Assembly: GCF_902477725.1 (NCBI RefSeq)
Contig: NZ_CABSIF010000001.1
Coordinates: 186,001-250,000, forward strand
DNA: 64,000 bases
From: an uncultured Desulfovibrio sp.
GTDB taxonomy: Bacteria > Desulfobacterota > Desulfovibrionia > Desulfovibrionales > Desulfovibrionaceae
Reading direction: 5' to 3'
This document shows positions 25,269 through 34,129 of this stretch, piece after piece. Every line of letters begins with the position of its first letter. Position 1 is the first letter of the stretch. Both the position numbers and the translations under genes were made by a program. The notes below the pieces were generated by a model that worked only from the letters and a program-made list of their open reading frames with translations, was not told the origin of the DNA and did not search any database.

Positions 25269-25282
25269 ATAGCGCAATACAT

Positions 25283-25328
25283 AATGGCTTGCCCGGCCCG
25301 CCCTCACGCTGATGCCGGGCAAGCCATT
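25283..25328 (+). terminator. Hairpin after chemoreceptor 2
   Basis: A 14-bp perfect stem (AATGGCTTGCCCGG at 25283-25296, complement at 25315-25328) with an 18-base loop begins 15 bases past the stop. No T-run follows. Confidence 0.55.
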
Positions 25329-25460
25329 GACACACCTTCACTTTCACTGCATTAACCTAGGAGAATATTTTCCAATCAGCGATGCTGCATTTTTTGAAAT
25401 AATATTTTGAAACTGCTGGCAAGCCTGACAGACTCGCAACTCCAACGGCCCAGGAATTCT

Positions 25461-28400
25461 ATGCGCGGCTTTATTGCTGGAATATTGCTTTTTATGGCGA
25501 TCGCATCCATTACGACCGCCGCAATTCCTGCCCCCGCTCTGGCAGCAGACAGCCAAGCCCCGATCATCGTTTCCCTTCCCCGTGAAAACGAGCCTTATTC
25601 TTTTGTTTCCATGTTCGGCGAACCCTCAGGCTTGCTTGTGGATATCTGGCGACTGTGGGGCGAAAAAGTCGGGCGAGACGTCAAATTTCGCATGGGGGAA
25701 TGGCCTGACTTGCTGGCCGATGTCCGCTCCGGTCAATCGCAAATTCACGGCGGGCTTTTCCGCACCACCACCCGCTCCCTGCTGCTGGATTTCGGCCCAG
25801 CGTTCTTTCCCTCGCGCGGCGTGATCATTATGGCTTCGGGCGCCAACGCTGATCTGGACAGCACCCCGGCACCGGTCATCGCCACCCTCAAGGGCACCAT
25901 CCTTGAAACGCATCTGCGCACCCGCTACCCCACCCTGCGTCTTTTGTCGCTGACATCTTTCAAGGACATGATCATGGCTGTGGGCGGCGGCCTGGCTCAA
26001 GGCGTTGCTGGGCCGCTCTTGCCGCTTATCAGTGCCATCGACCGCCTGGGGCTCAACGAAAAGTTTTCCACCGAGCCTTTCCCGCTGCTGGAGGATACCC
26101 TCCGGCCCGGCGTGCGCAAAGACGATATGGATACCCTGGAGCTTGTGGAACAGGGCATGGCCCAAATCCCCCGTGCGGAACTCATTGCCCTGGAAGAGTA
26201 CTGGGTGCGCGTTCCCGCCATGCGGGAAATAAACAGGGTACGCCGCCCCCTGAACCTCAGCACGCATGAACGCCAGTGGCTCGAAACGCATTCGCGCTGG
26301 CGCGTTGGTTTTCTTAAGGACGGAGCACCGCTCGCCTTTACCAATAAGCAGGGGCAGTTTGACGGCATCAGCGCTGATATTTTGCGGGCTGTCGCAGGGA
26401 TTCTGGGCGTGGAAATTGTCCCCCATCCCGAAGCTTCTACCCGAAACTTGAGCACAGATCTGGCAACCCAGCTGATAGATGTGGTGCCCTTCAGCGAAAA
26501 GCTGCCGCCTGCGCACGAAAATACGCACCAGCACAGCCTGTTGTTCTATCTGCCGCTGGATGTGGTCACCAGGGCCAATGCGGGCTTTTCCATTACCAGC
26601 CCCCGTGATCTGGCAAAAAAAACCGTAGCCGTGCTGGCATACCCCGGCGTGGCAATCCAGTTGGAAAAACTCGTGCCCAGCGCCATTGTGGTTCCCCTGC
26701 AAGTCATGGACGATGCCCTTAATGGCCTGCGATCAGGGCGCTACGATGCTGTGGTGGGCCTTTCTGTTTCCGTCAGTTTTTTTCTGACCAACGGCGAGCG
26801 CAACGACCTCAGGCATACCCGGCTGCCCGATCTGCGTTATGCGGCGCAAATTGCCTTTCGGTCTGACTGGCCAGAACTCCCCAGGATTTTTGAGAAAGCC
26901 TACGAGAGCATCCCCTACACCAACCTGCTGGAAATGGCCCAGCGCTGGGGCAGTCTGCGGCTCGAAAAGGATATTGATTGGGAACGCATCAAGCAGGTGG
27001 GCGGCGTGGTCGCCCTGCTTGTGGGCAGTTTTTTGTGCGTAATGCTGATTGCCAACCACAGGCTCGCGCGCGAAAGCCAGGCCACCCAGATTGCGTTAAG
27101 CACCCTGCGGCAAAGGGAGCGGCAGCTTAAAACTGTTATGGACAACCAGCCAAGCATGGTCATGCTGATTGACACGGCTGGCAGATATGTACTGGTCAAC
27201 CGTCAGTTTGAACGATTTATAGGCCGCCCGGCAGAAGCCATGATCGGCAAGCAGAACGAAGATAACCTCCCCCCGGAAATTGCCGCTGCCGCAACACTTG
27301 CTGATGCAGAAGTTCTGAGAACCGGGGAGCCGCTTACCTGTGAAGAGTCCTACCGCAATGCCAGCGGCGACCTGCGAGATCTTGATACCTGCAAGGTTCC
27401 GCTCAAGGACGACAGCGCCAACATCTTTGGCATTGTCATTACTGCCACAGACATTACTGAAAGACGCAAGGCCGAGCGGCAGGCCCTGCGTACGCAGACC
27501 GAGATGGCTCAGATATTCAACGCCGCAGGCAGCGCCATGCGCGTGCTGGACACCAATCACATTGTCTTGCAGGCCAACGATGCCTTTCTGAAACTGCACG
27601 GGTTCAGCCGGGAAGAAGTGATCGGCGTCCGCTGTTCCGACTACACGCAAAATTCAGAAAAATGCACCATCTGCGCGGTTACGCGAGTGTTGAACGGCGC
27701 GCCCAAAGCTGCGGAAACCACCATGCGCCGCCGCAAGAACGGCGATGAAATTTGCTGCGATATTGTGGCTACGCCCTTTCTTTCGCCCGAAGGGGAACTG
27801 CTGGGGGCTATTGAAGACTGCCGCGATGTCACAGAGCTTGTAAAAAGCCAGCGGGCCATGCAAATGGCCGCGCGGGCTGCAGAAGAAGCCAACCGCGCCA
27901 AGAGCGAATTTCTGGCGAACATGAGCCACGAAATCCGCACTCCCATGAACGCCGTTATCGGCATGGCCTATCTCGCACTGCAAACCAAACTCACAGGCAA
28001 ACAGCACAGCTACCTCTCCAGCATCAAGGATTCCGCCAAATCGCTGCTGCGCATCATCAATGATATTCTGGATTTTTCAAAAATTGAAGCGGGCCGCATG
28101 GATATTGAGCATGTGGACTTTGAGCTGGACGAAGTGCTGCAAGGGCTGGCAAGCCTCGACATTGTCAAGCTGGCCGAAAGCAAGGTCGAACTGCGGATTG
28201 ACGTGGAGCCGGACGTTCCCTTCACCCTCATGGGCGACCCTCTAAGGCTGGGGCAGGTGCTTATCAACCTTGTGGGCAACGCCATCAAATTTACCGATCA
28301 GGGCGTGGTGTGTGTGCGGGTGCAAAAACGCGAAGCTGCGGACAACAAAATAACTCTGCTTTTCAGCATCAGCGACACTGGCGTTGGCATGTCGGAAGAA

Positions 28401-29468
28401 CAGAAACAAAAGCTGTTCCACGCATTTTCTCAGGCCGACATGTCTACAACAAGAAGATTCGGCGGCACAGGGCTAGGGCTTTCCATTTCCAAGAGGCTTG
28501 TGGAAATGATGGGTGGCACGATCACTGTTGAAAGCACTCCCGATCATGGCAGTACATTTCTCTTTACCGCATCCTTCGACCTGCCCCCGGCCGATCTTGC
28601 CACATTGCCGGAGGTGCAGGCGCTCTCTGGCCTGCGCGCCCTGGTGGTCAACAGCGACAGCGCCCAGAGGGAGAAGCTGGGGCAAACCCTTGCTGGCCTT
28701 GGGCTGCAATACGGCGAGGCAGCAGACTGCACTCAGGGCGCGCGCGTTGTCGCAAAAGCCGCCAAGGCTGGCATGCCTTACGAAGCCGCGCTGATCGATT
28801 GCAACCAGGCTGAAAAAATCAATCTGAAAGCGGCAGCCCGGCTGAAAAAATTGCAGAACATGCCCGTCATTATCCTGACCGGGGTTCACAATCTAGGCAG
28901 ACTCAATGCGCAGGCAACAGCCCTGGGCATCAATCATGTTCTCTGTAAACCTGTTTGCAGAACAACATTGCTGCGCGCAATCCAGGAGGCCACACGCAGC
29001 AGCCAGCAGGCAGAAGACCGCCTGCTGGCCAGCAACGAGCTGCCAAGATTTATAGAGGGGCTGGAAGGCCAGCGAGTGCTTCTGGCTGAAGATAATGAAA
29101 TCAACCAGATTGTCGCCAAGGAACTGCTGGAAGGCATGGGCCTTGTGGTGGATATCGCCGATAATGGTCGCATCGCCTTGGATATGATTTGCAAAGGCGC
29201 ATACGCAGCCGTATTCATGGACATACAGATGCCCGAAATGGACGGATTTGAGGCAACACGCATGGTACGCGCCACACCAGGGTTCCGCCATTTGCCCATC
29301 ATTGCCCTCACAGCCCACGGCATGGTTGGCGACAGGGAAAAATGCCTCAAGGCTGGCATGAACGACCACATTTCCAAGCCCATCGACCCCACGGCTCTGG
29401 CAGAAGTTGCCAGGCGCTGGTGCCGCAAATCCGGTGGGGACATCCTACAGCAAACAATCGATTTGTAG
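25461..29468 (+). CDS. Hybrid sensor histidine kinase with two periplasmic solute-binding domains
   Basis: A 1335-residue BvgS/EvgS-like kinase. ATG 25461 has AGGA upstream and starts a clear signal peptide ending near ALAADS; a TTG at 25407 lacks these. Two SBP_bac_3-type domains occupy about residues 35-260 and 275-500, followed by a membrane helix (about 512-532) and two PAS domains (about 555-670 and 680-795). HisKA has the phosphorylated H823 in MSHEIRTPMN. HATPase_c (about 925-1037) has DTGVGM and GGTGLGLSIS. Two receiver domains end the protein; the second has D1254 in FMDIQMPEMDG. The first keeps an aspartate in ALIDCN but has VNSD in place of the usual acidic pair. No Hpt domain is present, so an external phosphotransfer partner is likely. 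Confidence 0.92.
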   Translation: MRGFIAGILLFMAIASITTAAIPAPALAADSQAPIIVSLPRENEPYSFVSMFGEPSGLLVDIWRLWGEKVGRDVKFRMGEWPDLLADVRSGQSQIHGGLFRTTTRSLLLDFGPAFFPSRGVIIMASGANADLDSTPAPVIATLKGTILETHLRTRYPTLRLLSLTSFKDMIMAVGGGLAQGVAGPLLPLISAIDRLGLNEKFSTEPFPLLEDTLRPGVRKDDMDTLELVEQGMAQIPRAELIALEEYWVRVPAMREINRVRRPLNLSTHERQWLETHSRWRVGFLKDGAPLAFTNKQGQFDGISADILRAVAGILGVEIVPHPEASTRNLSTDLATQLIDVVPFSEKLPPAHENTHQHSLLFYLPLDVVTRANAGFSITSPRDLAKKTVAVLAYPGVAIQLEKLVPSAIVVPLQVMDDALNGLRSGRYDAVVGLSVSVSFFLTNGERNDLRHTRLPDLRYAAQIAFRSDWPELPRIFEKAYESIPYTNLLEMAQRWGSLRLEKDIDWERIKQVGGVVALLVGSFLCVMLIANHRLARESQATQIALSTLRQRERQLKTVMDNQPSMVMLIDTAGRYVLVNRQFERFIGRPAEAMIGKQNEDNLPPEIAAAATLADAEVLRTGEPLTCEESYRNASGDLRDLDTCKVPLKDDSANIFGIVITATDITERRKAERQALRTQTEMAQIFNAAGSAMRVLDTNHIVLQANDAFLKLHGFSREEVIGVRCSDYTQNSEKCTICAVTRVLNGAPKAAETTMRRRKNGDEICCDIVATPFLSPEGELLGAIEDCRDVTELVKSQRAMQMAARAAEEANRAKSEFLANMSHEIRTPMNAVIGMAYLALQTKLTGKQHSYLSSIKDSAKSLLRIINDILDFSKIEAGRMDIEHVDFELDEVLQGLASLDIVKLAESKVELRIDVEPDVPFTLMGDPLRLGQVLINLVGNAIKFTDQGVVCVRVQKREAADNKITLLFSISDTGVGMSEEQKQKLFHAFSQADMSTTRRFGGTGLGLSISKRLVEMMGGTITVESTPDHGSTFLFTASFDLPPADLATLPEVQALSGLRALVVNSDSAQREKLGQTLAGLGLQYGEAADCTQGARVVAKAAKAGMPYEAALIDCNQAEKINLKAAARLKKLQNMPVIILTGVHNLGRLNAQATALGINHVLCKPVCRTTLLRAIQEATRSSQQAEDRLLASNELPRFIEGLEGQRVLLAEDNEINQIVAKELLEGMGLVVDIADNGRIALDMICKGAYAAVFMDIQMPEMDGFEATRMVRATPGFRHLPIIALTAHGMVGDREKCLKAGMNDHISKPIDPTALAEVARRWCRKSGGDILQQTIDL

Positions 29469-29549
29469 GAAACCCGCCCCCTCGCCCTTCACACTGATCC
29501 TGCTGTACTGTTTCCCATACACTGCATCAAATGCATTGCACCAGATGCA

Positions 29550-30827
29550 TTACGCCCCGGCGCTGGCGCTATTTGCATGCCCGGGCCGTATGAGCAGCCA
29601 TGTGCCTGTGAGCGCGGTAAAGGGCGCAACCGTCACAAGCCCGATGCTGCCCACCAGCGTGTTCATGATTTCAGCGGAAACAAAGGGCAGGTTGAGGGCG
29701 TTTTCCAGCGGGATGCCCTGCGCCATGAACAGCATCAACGTGGCAATGTAGCCGCCGGAGTAGGCCAGCAGCAAGGTTGTGGTCATGGTGCCCACAACGG
29801 CGCGGCCCACACGCAGGCCCGAGGCCAGCGCCGCGCGGCGCGAAATGCCGGGATTCTGCGCCGCCAGTTCGGCCATGCTGGCAGCCACATCCATGGCGAG
29901 ATCCATCAGCGCGCCAGAAGAAGCCATGAATATGCTGGCAAGAAAGATGCGCGTCATGTTCAGATGCGGATAGCCGGAATAGAGCACGGTTTCCGCATAA
30001 GGGCGCACGGCCCCGTGCAGGTGGAACGGCCCTGCAAAAGCCAGCGCAAGCGCACAGGTGGCGGCAATGCCCAGCAGGGAGCCGAGCCAGGCAGCCAGCC
30101 CGCGTCGGTTCATGCCGCCCACAAGCAGGATGGTTGCGGCAGTTATGGCCGTGGTGACACCCAGCCCCAGCAGGATGGGATCCACATCGCGCAGCAGGGC
30201 CGGAACCAGCGCCTTCCAGATCATCAGTGCAGAAAACACAAAGGAGAGCAACGCCTTGAGGCCTGTGGCCCCGGCAAAGGCCAGCAGCAACAGGGCAAAG
30301 ATGCCAAAGGCCACGGCCTGCGTGTGCAGCCGATAGTGATCCTGCGCCACGACATCGGCCACCTTGCCATCGCGCAGGGTAAGCACCATCAGGGCTGTGT
30401 CGCCGGGGGCGAATACTTTATCCAGCTCCATCTTGCCCACCAGATCATTGCCCGCCTGCCATGTCTGCCCCTCATAGGGGCCATCGATGGCGCGCATGGT
30501 CACATATTGCGTCCCCATGCGCACAATGCCGTACTGATGCACCCGCTCGTTGTCCACGCTCAGCACCGTTGCACGGCAGCGCACCGCATTATCCGGCAGG
30601 CGGTTTTCAAAACCTGTGGGCAGCAGATACAGCGCAAGACAGGCCAGTCCCAGCACCACGCACAGCAGGGCGTCGCGCCGGGTGGAACGCAAGGGCATAT
30701 GCCCTGCGGCGGCCCCGGTCAGCATCGGAGCCATTGATTGAGCCTGTATTTGCGGATGCGCCTGATCTGCCCCGGTTACATCCGCAGTGCTGCCCGACAA
30801 TTGGTTTTCTTCGCTCTGCTGCGCCAT
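29550..30827 (-). CDS. YibE/F-family membrane protein
   Basis: A 425-residue inner-membrane protein. ATG 30827 has CAGGAGTTGTC before it; the longer open frame upstream has no ribosome site. One N-terminal membrane helix follows an acidic/polar tail. Then comes an extracytoplasmic segment (about 90-185) and 6-7 further membrane helices with conserved small and polar residues (GVTTAITAATILLVGG, FMASSGALMDLAMDVA). This is the layout of the YibE/F family, whose function is not established. It is convergent with the hybrid kinase and lies 113 bases downstream of the alkaline phosphatase. Confidence 0.8.
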   Translation of the reverse strand: MAQQSEENQLSGSTADVTGADQAHPQIQAQSMAPMLTGAAAGHMPLRSTRRDALLCVVLGLACLALYLLPTGFENRLPDNAVRCRATVLSVDNERVHQYGIVRMGTQYVTMRAIDGPYEGQTWQAGNDLVGKMELDKVFAPGDTALMVLTLRDGKVADVVAQDHYRLHTQAVAFGIFALLLLAFAGATGLKALLSFVFSALMIWKALVPALLRDVDPILLGLGVTTAITAATILLVGGMNRRGLAAWLGSLLGIAATCALALAFAGPFHLHGAVRPYAETVLYSGYPHLNMTRIFLASIFMASSGALMDLAMDVAASMAELAAQNPGISRRAALASGLRVGRAVVGTMTTTLLLAYSGGYIATLMLFMAQGIPLENALNLPFVSAEIMNTLVGSIGLVTVAPFTALTGTWLLIRPGHANSASAGA

Positions 30828-30940
30828 GACAACTCCTGTGCTGCACTCGTGCCTTTTGCCTTTATTACGCCATAACAAACAGGCCGGACAGCAGGCATAT
30901 AACCCCGCCGCCCGGCCTGCAAAATACACTTCCCTACGCG

Positions 30941-32515
30941 CTAGTTGGCGGCTGCCGCCAGCCGGACTGCCGGGCTCGCAGCAGTATTTGCGGCAGGGCT
31001 GACAGCGGCGGCAGATTTCTTCATCCCCATGATTTCAGCCATGCGGGCAAAGATATCTGTGTTGTCGTAAAACCCGCCAAAGCGATCAGCGCCCACGCCC
31101 CCGGCAGAGGTCAGCACCGGAACGCCCGTGTGGGAATACGTTGTCCACGCGATGCCCGATTTCTGGTTGAGCAGATGGGTAAGGGTAACAGTGAACGGCT
31201 CATATTCGCCGTAGAGCAGGTAATCCTGATCCGAAATATTCTTGCTGTCGCCGCCCTTCATGCTGCGCTCAAAGGCTGCGCGCAGTTCGTCCACCTCGTA
31301 GGGTTTCAGCACCATGCCTGCGGCGTCGCCATCCTTGGGCAGGGCGGCGGCTTGGGCATCAGAAAGCACCACAAGGCCAAAGTTTTCCTTCACCAGAGGC
31401 AGCACGTCTTCCAGCTTTGCCTGCGGATTGGCCTTACGGAAGGCGTTGAATTTTTCGTCAAAGGCCACGTAGGATATCTTCTGATTTTTCAGGCGGGTGT
31501 GGTACGAATCGTACTTGGTGCCCGCAAAGCCGATGGACATGCCACCGGTTTCGTGGTCGCCCGTAACAATGACCAGGGTGTCATCCGGGTGGTTGCGCAT
31601 GAACTGCATGGCCTCGGCCACGGCGGCGTCAAAAGCCAGCACATCGGTGATGGAGCTTACGGCGTCGTTGGCATGGCATGCCCAGTCAACCTTGCCGCCT
31701 TCGACCATCATGAAAAAGCCTTTGGGACTGTCCAGAAGCTCAAAGCCCTTGCGCGTCATTTCAGCCAGCGAGACGTCATCCTTGGCAGCATCCATGGCGT
31801 AGGTCATGGCGGATTCGTCCTGAAGGCGCGGATTGACGAACACCACGCGTTCCTTGCCGGGCTTGAGCGAGCGGAAATCCTGCGCGCTGTTCACATAGTG
31901 GAATCCATTGGCGCGGATGGCGTCCAGCACGTTGCGCTTGTCGCCTTCCATCTTGGATTTTTTGCCAGCAGGATCAAGAAAACCGCCGCCAGCAAAATAA
32001 TCCATGCGGCTCGCGGCCAGTTCAAGGCCGATTTCGTAATAATTTTTGCGGCTGGGCTGATGCGCGTAAAAAGAACCGGGCGTGGCGTGGTCAAGCGACA
32101 CGGTGGTCACTATGCCCACCTTCATGCCCTTGTCGCGCGCCATTTCGGCAATGGAAACCACGGGCACGTTCTTGCCGTCCACGCCAAGGCCGCGATTGGT
32201 GGTCTTGACGCCACAGGCCATGGCGGTTCCAGCGGCGGCGGAATCCGTAATGAGCGAATCAATGGAATATGTGGTGGTTGCGCCCTGCACGGGCAGCTGG
32301 CTCATGTTGAGCTTGACTATGCCGGGGGTGGTGTCGCCCTTCTGCGCAGCCAGATACAGCTCCGCCGCGTTGCGCTGGGCCATGCCCATGCCGTCGCCTA
32401 TGAGCAGAATGACGTACTTGGCCTGCCCCGCATGGGCAACCCCCATAAAGCCGAACAGCATGACGCAAAGAACAAAAGCCGCTCGTGCGGCATTGTGCCA
32501 ACGAAACTGGGCCAT
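30941..32515 (-). CDS. Exported alkaline phosphatase
   Basis: A 524-residue PhoA-family metalloenzyme. ATG 32515 follows GGAGG at good spacing and starts a signal peptide ending near GVAHAG. D41 in IGDGMG is the first metal ligand. The nucleophile S92 lies in TDSAAAGTAMACGVKT, matching the family TDSAA motif. The later motif VTGDHETGG provides metal ligands. It would hydrolyse phosphomonoesters in the periplasm. C-terminal residues after about 490 are Ala-rich and probably flexible. No Pho box was recognised upstream. Confidence 0.92.
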   Translation of the reverse strand: MAQFRWHNAARAAFVLCVMLFGFMGVAHAGQAKYVILLIGDGMGMAQRNAAELYLAAQKGDTTPGIVKLNMSQLPVQGATTTYSIDSLITDSAAAGTAMACGVKTTNRGLGVDGKNVPVVSIAEMARDKGMKVGIVTTVSLDHATPGSFYAHQPSRKNYYEIGLELAASRMDYFAGGGFLDPAGKKSKMEGDKRNVLDAIRANGFHYVNSAQDFRSLKPGKERVVFVNPRLQDESAMTYAMDAAKDDVSLAEMTRKGFELLDSPKGFFMMVEGGKVDWACHANDAVSSITDVLAFDAAVAEAMQFMRNHPDDTLVIVTGDHETGGMSIGFAGTKYDSYHTRLKNQKISYVAFDEKFNAFRKANPQAKLEDVLPLVKENFGLVVLSDAQAAALPKDGDAAGMVLKPYEVDELRAAFERSMKGGDSKNISDQDYLLYGEYEPFTVTLTHLLNQKSGIAWTTYSHTGVPVLTSAGGVGADRFGGFYDNTDIFARMAEIMGMKKSAAAVSPAANTAASPAVRLAAAAN

Positions 32516-32721
32516 GACCCGAACCTCCTGCATGAATGCGATGGTGGAAAGCCCCCGAAAATCGGCCAGCCTTCCCCAAAACCATACAAGGCTGCCTGCG
32601 GGCTCTGCAATGGGCTAACGCTCGCCCATGCGGGTGACGCCTGCGTTACGGACAAACGCATGTTGCGTGACGACGGGCGATGTGCAACCTGTTACCGCAC
32701 CCTTGGCATGCAAGGCAACGC

Positions 32722-32756
32722 AAAAACGGCCTGCCCGCAGTTGCGGACAGGCCGTT
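32722..32756 (-). terminator. Terminator of the molybdoenzyme operon
   Basis: Read on the minus strand, a 15-bp stem with one mismatch (32742-32756 with 32725-32739) is followed by TTTTT. It starts 22 bases past the membrane-anchor gene stop. Confidence 0.75.
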
Positions 32757-32778
32757 CACATAAGGTGTCATCAGCCCG

Positions 32779-33567
32779 TTAATAGGGCAAGCCAAGACCT
32801 GTTGCGGTGTGGATGGTATCCTTGAAAAAGACGATGCGGCTGAGCAGCACGGCGCAGAGCACCAGCAGGCCAAGCGCACAGGCGCGTTGCCGCGCCGCAT
32901 ACGTCAGCCCAAAGGCCGCGCCCAGCAGCGCCAGCCCGCCCCAGAACAGGGGCGAAGCCAGCCATGCATTGGCCGTGGCCTGCATGATCGTACCGCCGGA
33001 GGCCCACACGCAGGGCACAATCAGCAGCACCGCCATGAGCATGCCCAGAAACACCCGCAGCACCCCAACCCGGTTTTGCGCAAAGGCCGCGCCCAGCGAA
33101 AGGCTGGTGAGGGCAAAGAGCAGCATGGGCACGCCGTTGCTGATGGCAGGCATGGAAATGACGGCATAGGTCATGCCCTGCATGATGATGCCCGCAAGCC
33201 CCGCCACGGCAGTGAGTACGCACAGCATGCGCGAAGGCTTGAAACAGCAAAGGCAGGCCAGCGCGGCGAACAGGCCGAATACCAGCCCTTCCCTGCTGAG
33301 CCAGGAACCGCCCATATTGGTAAGCGCCGTTGCGGCGCGCCAGGGCTGAGCCAGATGCAGCATGGAAGCCGCCAGCCCAAGCAGGGCGGCCCCGGCCACA
33401 ACATACCATTCCTTGCCGCCAAGAGGATTCGCTCCTGCGGCCTTTCCGGGGGCCGAGGTCACAGCCCCGGCAGCCGGGCGCAGCATTCCAAAGGCCGCAA
33501 ATACGGCCATGCCCACGGCAAGCTGGGTAAGCACCGTAAAGAAGACAAGAGGGAATTCGTAATGCAT
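32779..33567 (-). CDS. DmsC-like membrane anchor subunit
   Basis: A 262-residue protein with about 8 membrane helices, the size of DmsC-type quinol-oxidising anchors. ATG 33567 (MHYEFPLVFFTVL) has a GGGGG-containing ribosome site and lies 5 bases after the DmsB-like stop; an upstream extension would overlap that gene. It should anchor the catalytic and iron-sulfur subunits to the inner membrane and exchange electrons with menaquinol. It is the last gene of the four-gene operon. Confidence 0.85.
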   Translation of the reverse strand: MHYEFPLVFFTVLTQLAVGMAVFAAFGMLRPAAGAVTSAPGKAAGANPLGGKEWYVVAGAALLGLAASMLHLAQPWRAATALTNMGGSWLSREGLVFGLFAALACLCCFKPSRMLCVLTAVAGLAGIIMQGMTYAVISMPAISNGVPMLLFALTSLSLGAAFAQNRVGVLRVFLGMLMAVLLIVPCVWASGGTIMQATANAWLASPLFWGGLALLGAAFGLTYAARQRACALGLLVLCAVLLSRIVFFKDTIHTATGLGLPY

Positions 33568-33571
33568 GGCG

Positions 33572-34129
33572 TTACCCCCTGACCTGACGCGGCATCCTGG
33601 GCAGGATAAACCGGGTGGAAGGATTAAGGCGCGGCATGGCGGGATAGCCAGCCGGATTCTGTACGGCGTTGGTGTCGTCAAACTGCTCCAGATCCACAAG
33701 CTCCAGCGCGCCAGTGGGGCAACCCTGCACGCAGGCGGGCAACAGTCCGGCATCAAGTCGCTCATGGCACATGCTGCATTTTTCCGCATGCTTTTCCGCC
33801 TTATTGAAGCGCGGCGCGCCGTAAGGGCAGGAGCGGATGCAGTTGGTGCAGCCGATGCAGGTTTCCTTGTGGTGCACTACCACGCCGTCAGGCCGCTTTT
33901 CGTACGAAGACGTCGGGCAGGCATCCATACAGGCGGGATGCTCGCAATGGTTGCACGCCAGCGAAAGAAAGGCCCTGTCGTGGTGCGGATAAATGGCCTC
34001 GTCCAGCGGATACACCTGCCGCCAGACCATGTCCGGCTCCAGCTGGTTGAAGTTTTTGCAGGCCATGGCGCAAGAGCGGCAACCAATGCACTTATCCATA
34101 TCCATCAAGAACGCGCGTCTTTTACTCAT
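33572..34129 (-). CDS. DmsB-like subunit with four [4Fe-4S] clusters
   Basis: A 185-residue electron-transfer subunit. Four ferredoxin-type cysteine groups are visible: CIGCRSCAMAC, CNHCEHPACMDACP, CIGCTNCIRSCP and CSMCHERLDAGLLPAC followed by CP. ATG 34129 overlaps the TGA of the catalytic subunit gene by four bases (ATGA) and has GGAGG upstream. It has no signal of its own, so it would be carried across the membrane with the Tat-exported catalytic subunit. It passes electrons between the membrane anchor and the molybdenum site. Confidence 0.92.
   Translation of the reverse strand: MSKRRAFLMDMDKCIGCRSCAMACKNFNQLEPDMVWRQVYPLDEAIYPHHDRAFLSLACNHCEHPACMDACPTSSYEKRPDGVVVHHKETCIGCTNCIRSCPYGAPRFNKAEKHAEKCSMCHERLDAGLLPACVQGCPTGALELVDLEQFDDTNAVQNPAGYPAMPRLNPSTRFILPRMPRQVRG

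Noticed and set aside
28630..28990. Frameshift or loss of the first receiver domain in the hybrid kinase
   Set aside because: The frame is intact and a phospho-acceptor-like Asp (ALIDCN) and the CKP lysine remain; only the acidic pair is altered.
29577..30737. 386-residue + strand open frame opposite the YibE/F gene
   Set aside because: It is composed of repeated G, Q, H and R runs typical of an antisense frame; the minus-strand gene has membrane helices and a ribosome site.
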